This document shows positions 32,441 to 42,036 of a stretch of 64,000 bases of DNA, in pieces (the first letter of the stretch is position 1; each line of letters opens with the position of its first letter). The translations under genes and the position numbers were made by a program. Under the pieces are notes generated by a model. It made no database searches and was not told where the DNA came from. It saw only the letters and a list, made by a program, of their open reading frames with translations. Where the stretch lies: positions 19,768,532 to 19,832,531 of the forward strand of contig ML682013.1 in NCBI GenBank assembly GCA_007922195.1, in the 5' to 3' direction. The DNA comes from Podocnemis expansa. Taxonomy: Eukaryota > Chordata > Testudines > Podocnemididae.

Positions 32441-33599
32441 TGTTCTTCCCCCCAGTTCAGCTTTACCTTGACTTATCACTGTGGAACAAAAAACAGCAAG
32501 ACTGACGCCTTGTCCCAAAAATATGCTTTGATCCATGAGAACCCAGTCCAGAGCCAGCCCAGATCCTATAATTTCAAGTCCTATAATTTCCTTAATGCAA
32601 CTTACTGTCAGGACCCATGCACACTTCTCTGCTTTGCTCTATATCCAGAATTCCACCCAATGACTTGACCATTATTGATGAGAACTGCATGACACCTGGG
32701 AGAAGATCACATTTATAAGGCACCACATCTATATTATCCAGGACCTGCAAGAGTGGCAGTTTTACTGTGATAATACTCCCTCTTTACAGGATACATAAGG
32801 CAACAGAAAATGCATCCAATTGGGAGTGTTGTAGCGTTCTGCTAGATGTGTGCCTGCACCAGTATCCCACATGAGAAACTCTGCTTTTCTCCAGCCTCTG
32901 CACATCCAGTGGCATTCCTGGGAAGCCATGTCCTTGGACTTTCTGACGGAACCACTAGAATATACTGGTTTCATGACCAATGTGGCAATGATAGATCACT
33001 TTTCTAAAATGACTCATTTCATTCTCCAGATGGGTTTACCTTTCATTGAGGAAACGACACAGCTCTGGATAAACAACATACTCTCCTCATGGCCTCACAA
33101 GTCATGTCACCTCATCTGGGGACTATAGTTTACTGCCCACTTCCAGCATAAAATTCTACATTTATTAGGCATCCAAACATACCTGTCTTTTGTCTACCAT
33201 TTCCAGTTGAACAGACAAATGGAAAGAATCAATATGATTCTTGAATGATACTGACAATATTATCCCAACCATCACCAGGGTGACTGTTTTTCACTGTTTG
33301 CCCTATGCAGCATTCTCATACAATAATTGGACTACACATCCAGAGGCCATAACCTATTCTGTATAAGCAATGGGAGCCACCCATGATTTTACTCACAACT
33401 ACCCATATCTTCCCCAATCCATCTACCTCAGATCAAGTACAACACATCCTATCACATCCAAGAGATGAAGGGACAAAGGAGGATTGCAAAACACATGCAG
33501 GCAAGCACAGACAGCTGAGCAAAAATCATGACTTTCAGCCGAAGATCTAAGTATGAACAGACCCTCTCAGAAACTAGATTATCAATTCTTTGGCTTATC

Positions 33600-33785
33600 C
33601 TGTATTTGGTGCCTACTATTCTTCTTCTTCTTCTTCTCCCATTCTGTAAGTTTCCCATTTTTGAGAGGGATTTTCTTTCATGAAAGCTCATGCAATAAAT
33701 AAACCTGTTAGTCTTTTCAGTGCCAACAGACTCCTTGTTTGTTTTGCTGAACTAGACTAACACAGCTACCCCTTTGGAACCTTCT
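33600..33785 (+). mobile_element. Penelope-like repeat at the end of gypsy pol
   Basis: Begins after the integrase C-terminal motif, contains a (CTT)n run at about 33620-33637, then GAGAGGGATTTTCTTTCATG, AAAGCTCATGCAATAAATAA and the GAACTAGACTAACACAGC end. The hammerhead-like core has lost its CTGANGA part. Confidence 0.6.
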
Positions 33786-34122
33786 CTATGGATAGAAATT
33801 CCATTCATGAATAATAGGAGCACAGCAGTAGAAATATACTACTGATCACCTTACTGGGATGGTGACAGTGATTATGAAATACTTGTTGAGATAGAGAGGC
33901 AACAAAAGCAGAAAATCTGATAAAAATGGATGACATCAACTGTTTTCATATTGACTGGATAAATGTCACCTCAAGGCATGATGCAAAGATAAAATTTCTG
34001 CACCCCATAAATGGCAGTTTCTTGGAACAGCTTGACTTGGAACTCACAGGGGGAGAGGAAATACGTGATTTAGTCCTCAATGGAGCACAGGACCAGGTCC
34101 AAGAGGTAACAATAGCTGAACT

Positions 34123-34674
34123 TTCCAGAGGGGTGGCCCTGGTAGTCTGCGTACAGCAAAAACAAGAGTCCTGTGGCACCTTCTAGACTAACAGATTTCT
34201 TTGGGCATAAGCTTTCATGGGCTCCAACCTGCTTGATCACATGCATGAAGTGGAAACTACTGTTGAGAGGTATATATACACGTCACGATGGAAGAAGGCA
34301 AGCGTTAGCAAAGTCAGTTCAGAGAGCAGATGGGGCCTATTCACACCAGTTGATCAAAGGGAGAGAATGTGTGAACATTCTAGTCTCACTGTGTTGACTA
34401 GATCTAAACAGGGACTTGGAATGGTTAGCACATTACAAAAAGTGATTGTTCCTGTTTACACATTCTCTCCCTTTGATCAACTGGTGTGAAGGAGCCCCAT
34501 TTGCCCTCTGAACGGACTTGGCTAACACTTGCCCTCCTCCATTCTGGCATGTGTAAATATATTTGTCAGCTGTAGTTTCCACTTCATGCATCTGATGAAG
34601 CAGGTTGCAGCCCATGAAAGCTTATGCCTGAAGAAATCTGTTAGCCTATCAGGTGTCACAGGACTCTCATTGTT
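34123..34674. mobile_element. Penelope-like head-to-head dimer (552-bp palindrome), 11-bp TSD
   Basis: The left arm (34123-34390) and right arm (34445-34674) are imperfect reverse complements. Left: CATAAGCTTTCATGGGCTCC ... TTGATCAAAGGGAGAGAATG. Right: TTCTCTCCCTTTGATCAACT ... AGCCCATGAAAGCTTATGCC. Each arm ends in the repeat's terminal module (left TTCCAGAGGGGTGGCC, right CACAGGACTCTCATTGTT). The target ATAGCTGAACT is duplicated exactly at 34112-34122 and 34675-34685. A hammerhead-like core lies at 34588-34627. Confidence 0.8.
34588..34627 (+). ncRNA. hammerhead-ribozyme-like core (degenerate)
   Basis: GCAT, then CTGATGA, a would-be stem II (GCAGG TTGCAG CCCAT, with two mismatches), GAAA, GCTT, ATGC. 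Order and bases match the conserved hammerhead core (CUGANGA ... GAAA) with GCAT/ATGC as stem I. One extra A follows CTGATGA, and stem II is weakened, so this copy is probably inactive. Confidence 0.45.
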
Positions 34675-34740
34675 ATAGCTGAACTGTTCACTCAGGAATA
34701 GTGTACATAATGTAGTTAAATGTAATATCCTTAAATGGGG

Positions 34741-36688
34741 TGTAAATAGGTGCAGCCCTCAACCGAGCTGCCTCCCGGTGTGCAGGTCTGGACCCGCAGT
34801 GGGGTCAGACCCAACTCCCCAATTTCTGTGGCCTTCTAGCCCCTACTAGGGCAAGGCAGGGTCCAAAAATCCTTGGCCTTCAACCCCTTGGGCAGGGTAA
34901 GGCAACACACAGTAGCAGAGTCCAGAGCCTTCAGCCCCTCAGGCAGGGTAAGGCCACACAACCAATAGTCTGGACAGTGAGGGGGGAAAGGAGGGAAACA
35001 CAGGCCCACCCACTCCACAGCATTCCAGCCCAAGGCCCTATCAGTGACAGTGCAATGCCACTGGGTCAGTGGGTTCCAGCCAAAACATGGACCCTGCAAA
35101 GTACCTGGGCACTCACCAGCTGTCCCTGGGCTACTGCCTTCCACTTTACCTGCATCTCACTGTGTTCCAGGTCCTCTGGATATGCACCCCAGGGCATCCT
35201 GGTCAGACCCTCGCTGTCCACTGGTGGTAGTGCAGGTAATTCTTCTAGTCCATCAGTCGCAGGGGCTCAGGGCAGCCATCTCACTGGCGTTCCCTGCTGA
35301 GAGAAGCTCCTGCATGTCTTTGTAGGCTTCTGGTGGTTCCCATCATCTGGGCTCTCCATCGAGGGAAGCTCTTTCAGATCCTCACCTGGGGAAGGTGAAT
35401 CTAGGGGAGAGTCCCACCATCGGTCATCCCCTTGGTTCTCCCAGGGAGGGAGATCCCGCACCGATCACCCTCTTGCTTCTCCTAGGGAGGGAGGTCTGCT
35501 AAATCCAGCAGGGGTCTCCCTCTGTTTCCCCCAGGGCTCGCTGGTCTGTCTCCTTATATAGTTCTTTGGTCTGTCTCCTTATATACCGTATACAATCAGG
35601 TATAAGCCAATCCAGGCACAAGCCGACCCCCCAATACTGAGCCCAAAAAAGAAGCTAAAATTGGTGACCCAGGTATAAGCTGAGGTCCCCTTTTGGTCTT
35701 GGCCCCTAACCTCCCACCCACTGCTGCTGGCTTCCTCTGGAGTTTCCCTACCCCAAAATCTCTGACAGCTTCCCTACCCCAAAATCTCTGCTGCTGCTTT
35801 TCCCTTGCCCCCCCCCGCTGTCCATTCCTCTCTCCTGCTCTCCTGCTCTGCCGTTTCTTCACTTCCCTCACCCCTGCTGCCTCCTGCTCTGCCCCTTCCT
35901 CACTGCTGCTCTCTGCCCCTCCTACTGCCCCCTCCTCACTGCCACCCCCTACTCCACCCTTCCCTCACTGGTACGTGCTGCTGCCCCCTGCTCTGCCACT
36001 TCCCCACTGCTGCCCCCCTGCTCCTCCTGCTGCGCCCTGGCTCGTCACTGCTGCCACCCTGCTCCCTTCTCAGTTCGATGCTGTTGCTCCCCTGTTCCCC
36101 AACACCCTTTCCCCCTCAGCCCCCAACCCCTGCTGCCGCTCTTCCCAGCCTGCCAGCCCCCCCCCCCATCCCCAGTCCCTGACGCTGTTTCCCTGGGCTC
36201 TCCAAAAACCCTGGGTCCTCCTGCCGCTTTCCCCAACTCCCTGTCCCCCTCCCCAACCCCCGGTCCCGGCTGCTGCTTCCCTGGCCTCCCTGATCCCCCC
36301 CCATGTCCAGGCTGACCCCCCCCAGGAACCCCTTACTTGGCCACTCTAGATGCCGGGGTCCCCTCCTCACTCCAGCCCCAGCCCTGGCCGACTGCCCAGG
36401 ATGGCCGCCCAGCAACAGTGGGGCTCCAGCCTGCTGCATGGTCAGGGAAACTTCTAGGCTGGGGCTGTCTACCGTATTCTCTTGAGTATAAGCCAAGCAC
36501 CTATTTTGAAGCTAATTTTCAGGCACAAAATTTTCAGCTTATAGGCGATGATATACGGCAGTTCCTTTCCCTTGGCCCATCTCTTTGGTTTTGACTGGGC
36601 TTTTGGGTAGAGTTTCTTCAGGCCTGCAGGGGGAGTGCTGGCGGCCAGCTGTCTTCTGGCTGGAAGGCAACTGCTCTCCCCTGCTACA
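34741..36688 (-). repeat. 3' LTR of gypsy 2, enlarged by an insertion
   Basis: Matches the 5' LTR at both ends (TGTAAATAGGTGCAGCCCTC on the left; CTCTCCCCTGCTACA on the right). It contains two units of a roughly 55-bp internal repeat (34870-34975) against five in the other LTR, and is enlarged by an insertion at 35584-36560. Confidence 0.88.
35584..36560. mobile_element. insertion with TACCGTATA ends and C-rich minisatellite core
   Basis: Interrupts the LTR between CTCCTTATATA and CAGTTCCTTTCCCTTGG, which are contiguous in the other LTR (about 41898-41925). The ends TACCGTATA and TATACGGCA are inverted (8 of 9). Copies of GTATAAGCC occur near both ends (35601, 35662, 36486). The core (35780-36320) is a run of CCCTGCTCTGCC/TCCCCACTGCTG-type units; the 218-codon Pro-rich frame at 35693-36349 is low complexity. 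A second end-like sequence (TACCGTATTCTCTTGAG) at 36471 suggests a compound or internally repeated element. Superfamily not assigned. Confidence 0.6.
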
Positions 36689-36700
36689 CTTCCTCCTCTC
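36689..36700 (-). promoter_or_regulatory. polypurine tract of gypsy 2
   Basis: GAGAGGAGGAAG on the minus strand, directly before the 3' LTR start TGTAGC. This is where plus-strand DNA synthesis would be primed. Confidence 0.75.
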
Positions 36701-36799
36701 AATATCAGCTTTCAGGCTCTGGAGCTGAGTTTGGCTCCCTCTCCTACACGGGACAGCACATCCGTGTTGGCATGTTACTTCCTGTCTCCGGTGCTGTAC

Positions 36800-38244
36800 T
36801 GTATAATTATAAGGTTTTAGGGCAAGGTACCAGTGTAAGAACCAGGGATTTGTATCTGTCATCTGCTGAAGCCATCATGATCCATAATGATAGTTACTGT
36901 ATTTCCTAGCAGGTAATACCATAAGGCTTCTACTGTCCACTTGATCACCAAGGCCTCCCACTCAGTGGTGGCATACTTCTGTTCCCTGGGAACAGTACAG
37001 CACAGGTTGTTCCTCCCCATTCACCTCTTGGGCTAGGACGGCCCCAAGACCCACTGTTGAGGCATCCATTTGTAGCAAGAACGGGCGCTGGAAGTTGGGG
37101 CTGTACAACACAGCCTCAGAACATAATGTTCTTTTTAACACCTGGAAAACTTCCTCATAGGCATCAGTCTAGCACACCTGCAGTGGTTGCGTCTTCTGGA
37201 GGTGGTCTGTCAGGGGACCTGCGAGGGCTGCAAAGTTAGGAACGAACCACTGGTAGTGCTCGGCTAAACCCAGAAATGGTTGCTTCTGCCACTTGGTTAC
37301 CGGCTGTGGTTATTTGCGGATGGCTTGGACTTTGTCAACTAGGGGGTCACACTTCGCTTCGACTGATGTACCCGAGATACGTCTTCTCCTGCCATCCCAC
37401 CCAGCACTTCCATGGCTCTGCTGTCAGTCCAGCTTCCCAAAATCTGCGTAAAACAGCGGCTACTTGAAGAAGGTGTTCTTCACAACAATGGATATGTGGT
37501 TCTTCACAACCACATCATCGAGATAGGTGGCTACATACACATGGTGTTGCTGGAAGAGGCAATCCATGGGTTCCTGGAAAGTAGCGGGTGCCCATGGAGA
37601 CCGAATGGCATTTGGACAAATTGGTATAGGCCGCTTGGTGTGGCAAAGGTGGTCTTCTCTATAGCAGTGAGTTCCAGTGGGATTTGCTAATAGCCTTTTG
37701 ACAGGTCTAGTGTCATGAAATAACGTGCTTCACCCAGGTGATCGAGAAGCTTGTCTATTCGAGGCATTGGGTACACATTGAACTTAGAAATAGCATTCAC
37801 CTGGCGGAAATCAATACAAAACCGTATCTACCCATCAGGTTTTGGGACCAGCATGATGGGACTGCACCATTCGCTGGTTGATGGTTCAATTACTCCCAGG
37901 TTCAGCATGGCCTTGACCTCCTGTTCTACAGTGGGTCTTAGGCTTTGGGGAATTGGTCAAGTACTAGTATGGACGACTGTTCCTTGAGGGGTCTGAATAG
38001 TATGTTCAGCCCAGTCAGTTTGCCCTGGCATGGCTGTGAAGATGGTGGCAAAAGTCTCAAGTAGGTGTTGAGCCTGTTGTTGCTGCTCAGTTGTAAGGTT
38101 GGGCCTGAGGCATGGTCTCCCTTCCTCTTTGGGGCCTGGGACCTCTGGTCCTAATTTGGGGGCCGGTGGGTATGCACTATAAATAGGTGTTCCTGCTCCC
38201 TCCAGGGTTTTAGCAGGTTGATATGATATATTTAATTCTTGCAC
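36800..38244 (-). pseudogene. gypsy 2 reverse transcriptase and RNase H
   Basis: Minus strand, downstream of integrase. RT begins after a Gln-rich spacer (TTEQQQQAQHLLETFATIF, about 38060-38090) and reads in order: EQEVKAMLNLGVIEPSTSEW (about 37870-37925), MLVPKPDG and CIDFRQVNA (about 37790-37860), FMTLDLSKGY (about 37690-37720), and the intact catalytic box YVATYLDDVVV (about 37495-37530). RNase H follows: FLLQMDASTVGLGAVLAQE (about 37030-37085) and YATTEWEALVIKW (about 36945-36980), ending near 36750. Scattered stops (for example after PKPDG and KGY) show decay, but the catalytic motifs survive. Confidence 0.9.
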
Positions 38245-38299
38245 GATTGGTCAGGCTGCCGAATTTCATAGTTCCCTGGTCCCACTTGTTGGAGCACCT

Positions 38300-39286
38300 C
38301 GTAGGGGCCTTGCCAACAGGCCAGTAGCTTTGACTCAGTGGAGGGCAGCAATACTAGGACCTGATCCCCTGGTACAAAGCTTCGAATCTGGGTGTTTCAG
38401 TTGTATGCCTGGGCCCGGGCCCACTGGGCCTTCTGAAGATTTTGTTGGGCCAGCTGCCTGATTTGTCGGAGCCTATCCCTTAGACCTGTAACATATTTGA
38501 GAAGGCCCTGTGAGGGTGAGGGAATCTGTTCCCATGTCTCCCAGACTAAGTCCCAGATTTCCCTGGGCCGCTGGCCATAAAGGAGCTCGAATGGAGAGCA
38601 GTGGATGGATGACTGAGGAAGTTCACGCATGGCCATGAGGAGAGGAGGAATGAGTTGATCCCATCACCACAGCTCCTCTGGGGAGAACCTCCTCAGCATC
38701 CCTTTCAGCGTCCTGTTGAAGTGTTCTAACCAACCGTCCATTTGAGGGTGGTAGACGGAGCTCCGACTTTTTTGGATCTCCAGGATTGCATACACCACTC
38801 ACAGGAGCCTTGAGGCAAAGTTTGTTCCCTGATCCGTCAGGAGATCCTGAGGTAGGCTAACCCAGGAAAAATCTTTATCAATTCCCCAGCAACCATGCGT
38901 GCCAAAGTGTTCTGGAGTGCTATTACCTCAGGAAATCGGAGGGTATAATCCTTGAGGACTAATAGATGGTGATAGCCTGTGGTACTTGCTGGCAGGGGTC
39001 CCACCAGATCCACCACGACCTATTCAAAGGGTTTCTTCACCAGTGGAAGGGGCATAAGGGGGGCTTATGGGACCCCAGCGGGAGTGGGTTTTTTGGCAAT
39101 CGGGGCATGAAACATGATATTTCCGGATGTCCTCATGGATCCCTGGCAGTAGAAGTGGGAAGTAATCTGTGTGAGGGTCTTGTCCTTGCCCAAGTGGCCT
39201 GCCGCTGGTGTATCATGGGCTAATTGTAGCACGGCCCTTCGGTGTACTTGAGGAACCAGTATTTGTGCATCTGGTCTGTGTGTCAC
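38300..39286 (-). pseudogene. gypsy 2 integrase, located upstream of RT
   Basis: Minus strand. The zinc-binding N-terminus is at 39286-39065: QVHRRAVLQLAHDTPAAGHL supplies the two histidines, followed by the HFYCQ region; one of the usual cysteines reads differently. The catalytic core follows: VVVDLVGPLPAST (first Asp, about 38990-39030), LLTDQGTNFASRLL (second Asp, about 38805-38850), and YHPQMDGWLEHFNRTLKGML with the expected Glu (about 38690-38760). The C-terminal part is SPFELLYGQRPREIWDLVWE (about 38530-38605). Integrase lies between protease and RT. A few stops, so inactive. Confidence 0.88.
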
Positions 39287-39399
39287 AGTCTACTCTATAC
39301 AGGTGGTCTCACCAAAGCTCAAACTGGGGCCAGGGCAGGTCCCTTTGGGGGTCTGTCAGTACCTCATCCACTGCAGCTACCTTCTCATAGGGCCACCGT

Positions 39400-39982
39400 A
39401 GGATCTCATCCTCCCGCTGATCACAGCCAAAGTCTGTCCTGGTATTGCTGATGGGGTCGCTAGTTTCTGGAGGAGGGATAGTCTCTTCTCCCAAAGTTGT
39501 CTGGAGGTCAGATGGGGGTGGCCCATCAAGGTGGTCTGGGTCCTCCAGTTCCCCCAATGCTGCCCCAGGCTCCCGGGGTATCCCACAGTGTGAAGGAGAA
39601 GTCCAAAATCTGGCCAGTCCCTCTCCAGGATTATGGGGTATGGGAGTTGGTCTGCAGCCCCCATGGTCAGGCAATGGGACTTTCCATCACTTGTCAAGAG
39701 GACTGGCAGGGTGGGGTACATCCACAGGTTCCCATGAATATATTGTAATTTAACCTGTCCAGGACTACTCTTAGGGTTAGGTATAAGTCTCTTTCGAACC
39801 AGAGTCTGGCCGCATCCAGAGTCCAATAAGGCCTCTACCTCCTGGCCAGCAAGATCAACCCTGACCATCAGTTTGGGTCCACCACTTATCTGGGCCCGAC
39901 CCTCCCGCATATAGACACTACTGAACAGACATCCCCCCACCCCTGCCCCAGGAACTGTCCCAGATGCGTCCATACTGGCCAC
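39400..39982 (-). pseudogene. gypsy 2 aspartic protease
   Basis: The 201-codon open frame includes MVRVDLAGQEVEALLDSGCG (about 39800-39870), with the single-Asp active-site triad DSG typical of retrotransposon proteases that work as dimers. A flap/ILERDWPDFG-type stretch follows (about 39590-39625). It would process gag and pol proteins. It directly follows the gag zinc-knuckle region and is followed by integrase. Confidence 0.8.
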
Positions 39983-40910
39983 AATTAAAACAGGGCCCCA
40001 GGTGGGTGGGCTCGGCTGGTTGAGCAGTCATGGGTGTGGCTCTTGGACTTTTGGGTCTGGTGGACAGCCCTTTGTTGGGGCATGCCTGCCCACTCATTGG
40101 GGGCTGCAGTTCAGGGTCCCTCCAGGCTGCGCCGATCTCCATGTAACGGTTTGGGTGGGACATGTGGTTACTGGTGGGGTGGACCCTTCTGTGGCCAGAA
40201 AAACCTTCTATTAACTGCACGGCTTGATCTAGGGTAGTGGGTCGATGTCGCCTCACCCAGTTCCTTCCCTGAGGTGGAAGAGCATGCAGAAATTGTTCCA
40301 GAGCAACTTGTTCTATTATCTCAGTCCCCGAATGACTTTCCACTCTCAGCCAGTGAGTGGCAGCTTCCTTTAATTCCTGCACAAAGCCCTGGGGTCTGGT
40401 ATCCATCTTGTAGGTTGTGTCCCAGAGTCAGCTTGGAAACATCTCAGGACTAATATCTACTGCATCTAAAATGGTGGCTTTTATTTGCCCATAGTCTTAG
40501 GTCACTTCCTCGGGCAGACCGCGATAGGCGGCTTGGGCTACGCCTGTCAAGCAGGGGATAAGCAGCATCACCCACTGCTCTTGGGGGCCAGCTGGCCACT
40601 ACAGCAACCCTTTCAAATGTGTTGAGGAAGGCTTCTGGATAATCCCAGGACCTATCTTCGTTAAGCAGATCGGGGCAGAAGCTGATCTGGAGCCGAAGGC
40701 CCCAGAGTCGCTAGATGGGACTGGGGTGGGCTGGGGGCCTCAGTAGCCATTGCAGTAGCGGTCTTTTTTGCTCCATCTATTGGGCCCCCATCTCCTGGAT
40801 CATCTGCTGCTGCTGTGTCCTGAGGTCTTGTAACTACTGTTGTTGTGTCTCTGTCCACCTCGTCATAAATTCTTCTGGATCCATGGTTCTTCACTCTCGT
40901 ACAGCAGGGA
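39918..40910 (-). pseudogene. gypsy 2 gag with SCAN-like capsid segment
   Basis: Starts at about 40886 (MDPEEFMTRWTETQQQ, in a frame soon broken) with a Gln-rich coiled stretch. A capsid segment follows (YPEAFLNTFERVA, about 40600-40640). The open 162-codon part (40406-39918) contains EIIEQVALEQFLHALP and WVRRHRPTTLDQAVQLIEGF, closely resembling the SCAN domain of vertebrate zinc-finger proteins. A zinc-knuckle start (CFNCGQYGRIWD) is near 39965-40000; its last Cys is lost. Published work derives SCAN from the gag capsid of Gmr1-like gypsy elements, which agrees with the pol order here. Confidence 0.85.
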
Positions 40911-40941
40911 TCTAGTTCTGTGATCCTGTTGACTACGTCAG

Positions 40942-42036
40942 TGTAAACTGGTGCAGCCCTCAGCCAAGCTGCCTCCCAGTGTGCAGGTCTGGACCTGCAG
41001 CGGGGTCAGCTCCAATTCCCCAATTTCTGTGGCCTTCTAGCCCCTACTAGGGCGAGGCAGGTTCCAAAAGTCTTTGGCCTTCAACCTCTCAGTCAGGGGA
41101 ACGCCAAATACAGTATCAGAGTTCTGACCCTTCAGCCCCTCAGGCAGGGTAAGGCAACTCCCAGTACCAGAGTCCAGAGCCTTCAACCCCTCAGGCAGGT
41201 TAAGGCAACACACAGTAGCAGAGTTCAGACCCTTGAACCCCACAGGCAGAGTAAGGTAACACATAGCATTAGAGTCCAGAGCCTTCAGCCCCTCAGGCAG
41301 GGTAAGGCCGCACAACCAGTAGCCTGGATGGTGATAGGTAAAGGGAGGGAAATGCAGGCCCACCCACTCCACTGCGTTCCAGCCCAAGGCCCTATCAGTG
41401 ACAGTGCAATGCCACTGGGTCAGTGGGCTCCAGCCGAAACATTGACCCTGCAAAGCACCTGGGCACTCACAACTGTTCCTGGGCTACTGCCCTCCACTTT
41501 ACCCCGGGGTTACCTGCATCTCGCTGTGTTGCGGGTCCTCTGGATATGTACCCTAGGGCATCCTGGTCAGACCCTCGCTGTCCACTGGTGGTAGTGCAGG
41601 TAATTCCTCTACTCCATCAGCCAGCGGGAGCTCCTCTAGGTCGCAGGGGCTTCGGGCACCCGGCTTGCTGGTGTCCTCTGCTGAGGGAAGCTCCTACAGG
41701 TCTTTGTAGCTGTCTGGTTGGTTCCCATCATCTAGGCTGTTCACTGAGGGAAGCTCTTTCAGATTCTCACCTGGGGAAGGAGAATCTAGGGGGGAGTCCA
41801 ACCATCAGTCATACCCTTGCTTCTCCTGGGGAGGGAGGTCTGCTGAATCCAGCAGGCATCTCCCTCTCTGTTTCCCCCTGGGCTGGCTGGTCCATCTCCT
41901 TATATAGTCCTCCCTTTACCTTGGCCTGTCTCTTTGGTTTTGGAGTCGGCTTTTGGGTAGTCTCTTCAGGCCAGCAAGGGGAGTGCTGGCAGCTGGCTGC
42001 CTCAAGGCTGGAGGGCAATTGCTCTCCCCGGCTACA
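40942..42036 (-). repeat. 5' LTR of gypsy 2 (1095 bp)
   Basis: Starts TGTAAACTGGTGCAGCCC and ends CTCTCCCCGGCTACA on the plus strand. It holds five units of a roughly 55-bp tandem repeat (about 41075-41320; each unit includes CCTTCAACCCCTCAGGCAGG or a variant). CTCCTTATATAGTCC near 41897 could be a TATA region if read on the plus strand. It is the uninterrupted reference for the 3' LTR. Confidence 0.9.

Larger units (their letters stand above)
30830..33600 (+). pseudogene. Ty3/gypsy pol (element 1), standard RT-RNase H-integrase order
   Basis: Many frame breaks, but domains are readable in order. RT entry: FGQMYVMSEPE at about 31135-31170, then a YGQSEHLVMPFQL segment (about 31478-31520) and the catalytic box VYLDNILIFS at 31582-31611, where the second Asp of YLDD is Asn. 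Distal RT to about 31920. RNase H: VFTSHKNSKYLISA near 32036-32080 and, after a Penelope-like insertion, TYHCGTKNSKTDALSQ (32473-32520). Integrase: SLDFLTEPLEYTGFMTNVAM (about 32930-32990) and a PSQKLDYQF-type C-terminal motif (about 33563-33590). This is the usual gypsy order, unlike the neighbouring gypsy 2. Probably the downstream half of the gag at 15.66 kb. Confidence 0.8.
34741..42036 (-). mobile_element. Ty3/gypsy element 2 (Gmr1-like pol order), both LTRs present
   Basis: A full-length LTR retrotransposon on the minus strand, inserted in a LINE. Its 5' LTR is 40942-42036 and 3' LTR 34741-36688; both read TGTAGC ... TTTACA on the minus strand. Internal order on the minus strand is gag, protease, integrase, RT, RNase H, polypurine tract. 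Integrase before RT is the Gmr1-like arrangement rather than the usual gypsy order. I could not fix a target duplication or a primer-binding site with confidence. By eye, the first about 119 aligned LTR bases differ at 11 positions, so it is not recent. Confidence 0.88.

Noticed and set aside
35693..36349. 218-codon Pro/Ser/Leu-rich ORF
   Set aside because: Low-complexity C-rich tandem array inside an insertion in an LTR; no start context, no domain, open in several frames.
34741..42036. Exact target duplication for gypsy 2
   Set aside because: Left flank ATGGGG and right flank GGCAGA do not give a clean 4-5 bp direct repeat; boundaries rest on LTR comparison and the polypurine tract instead.
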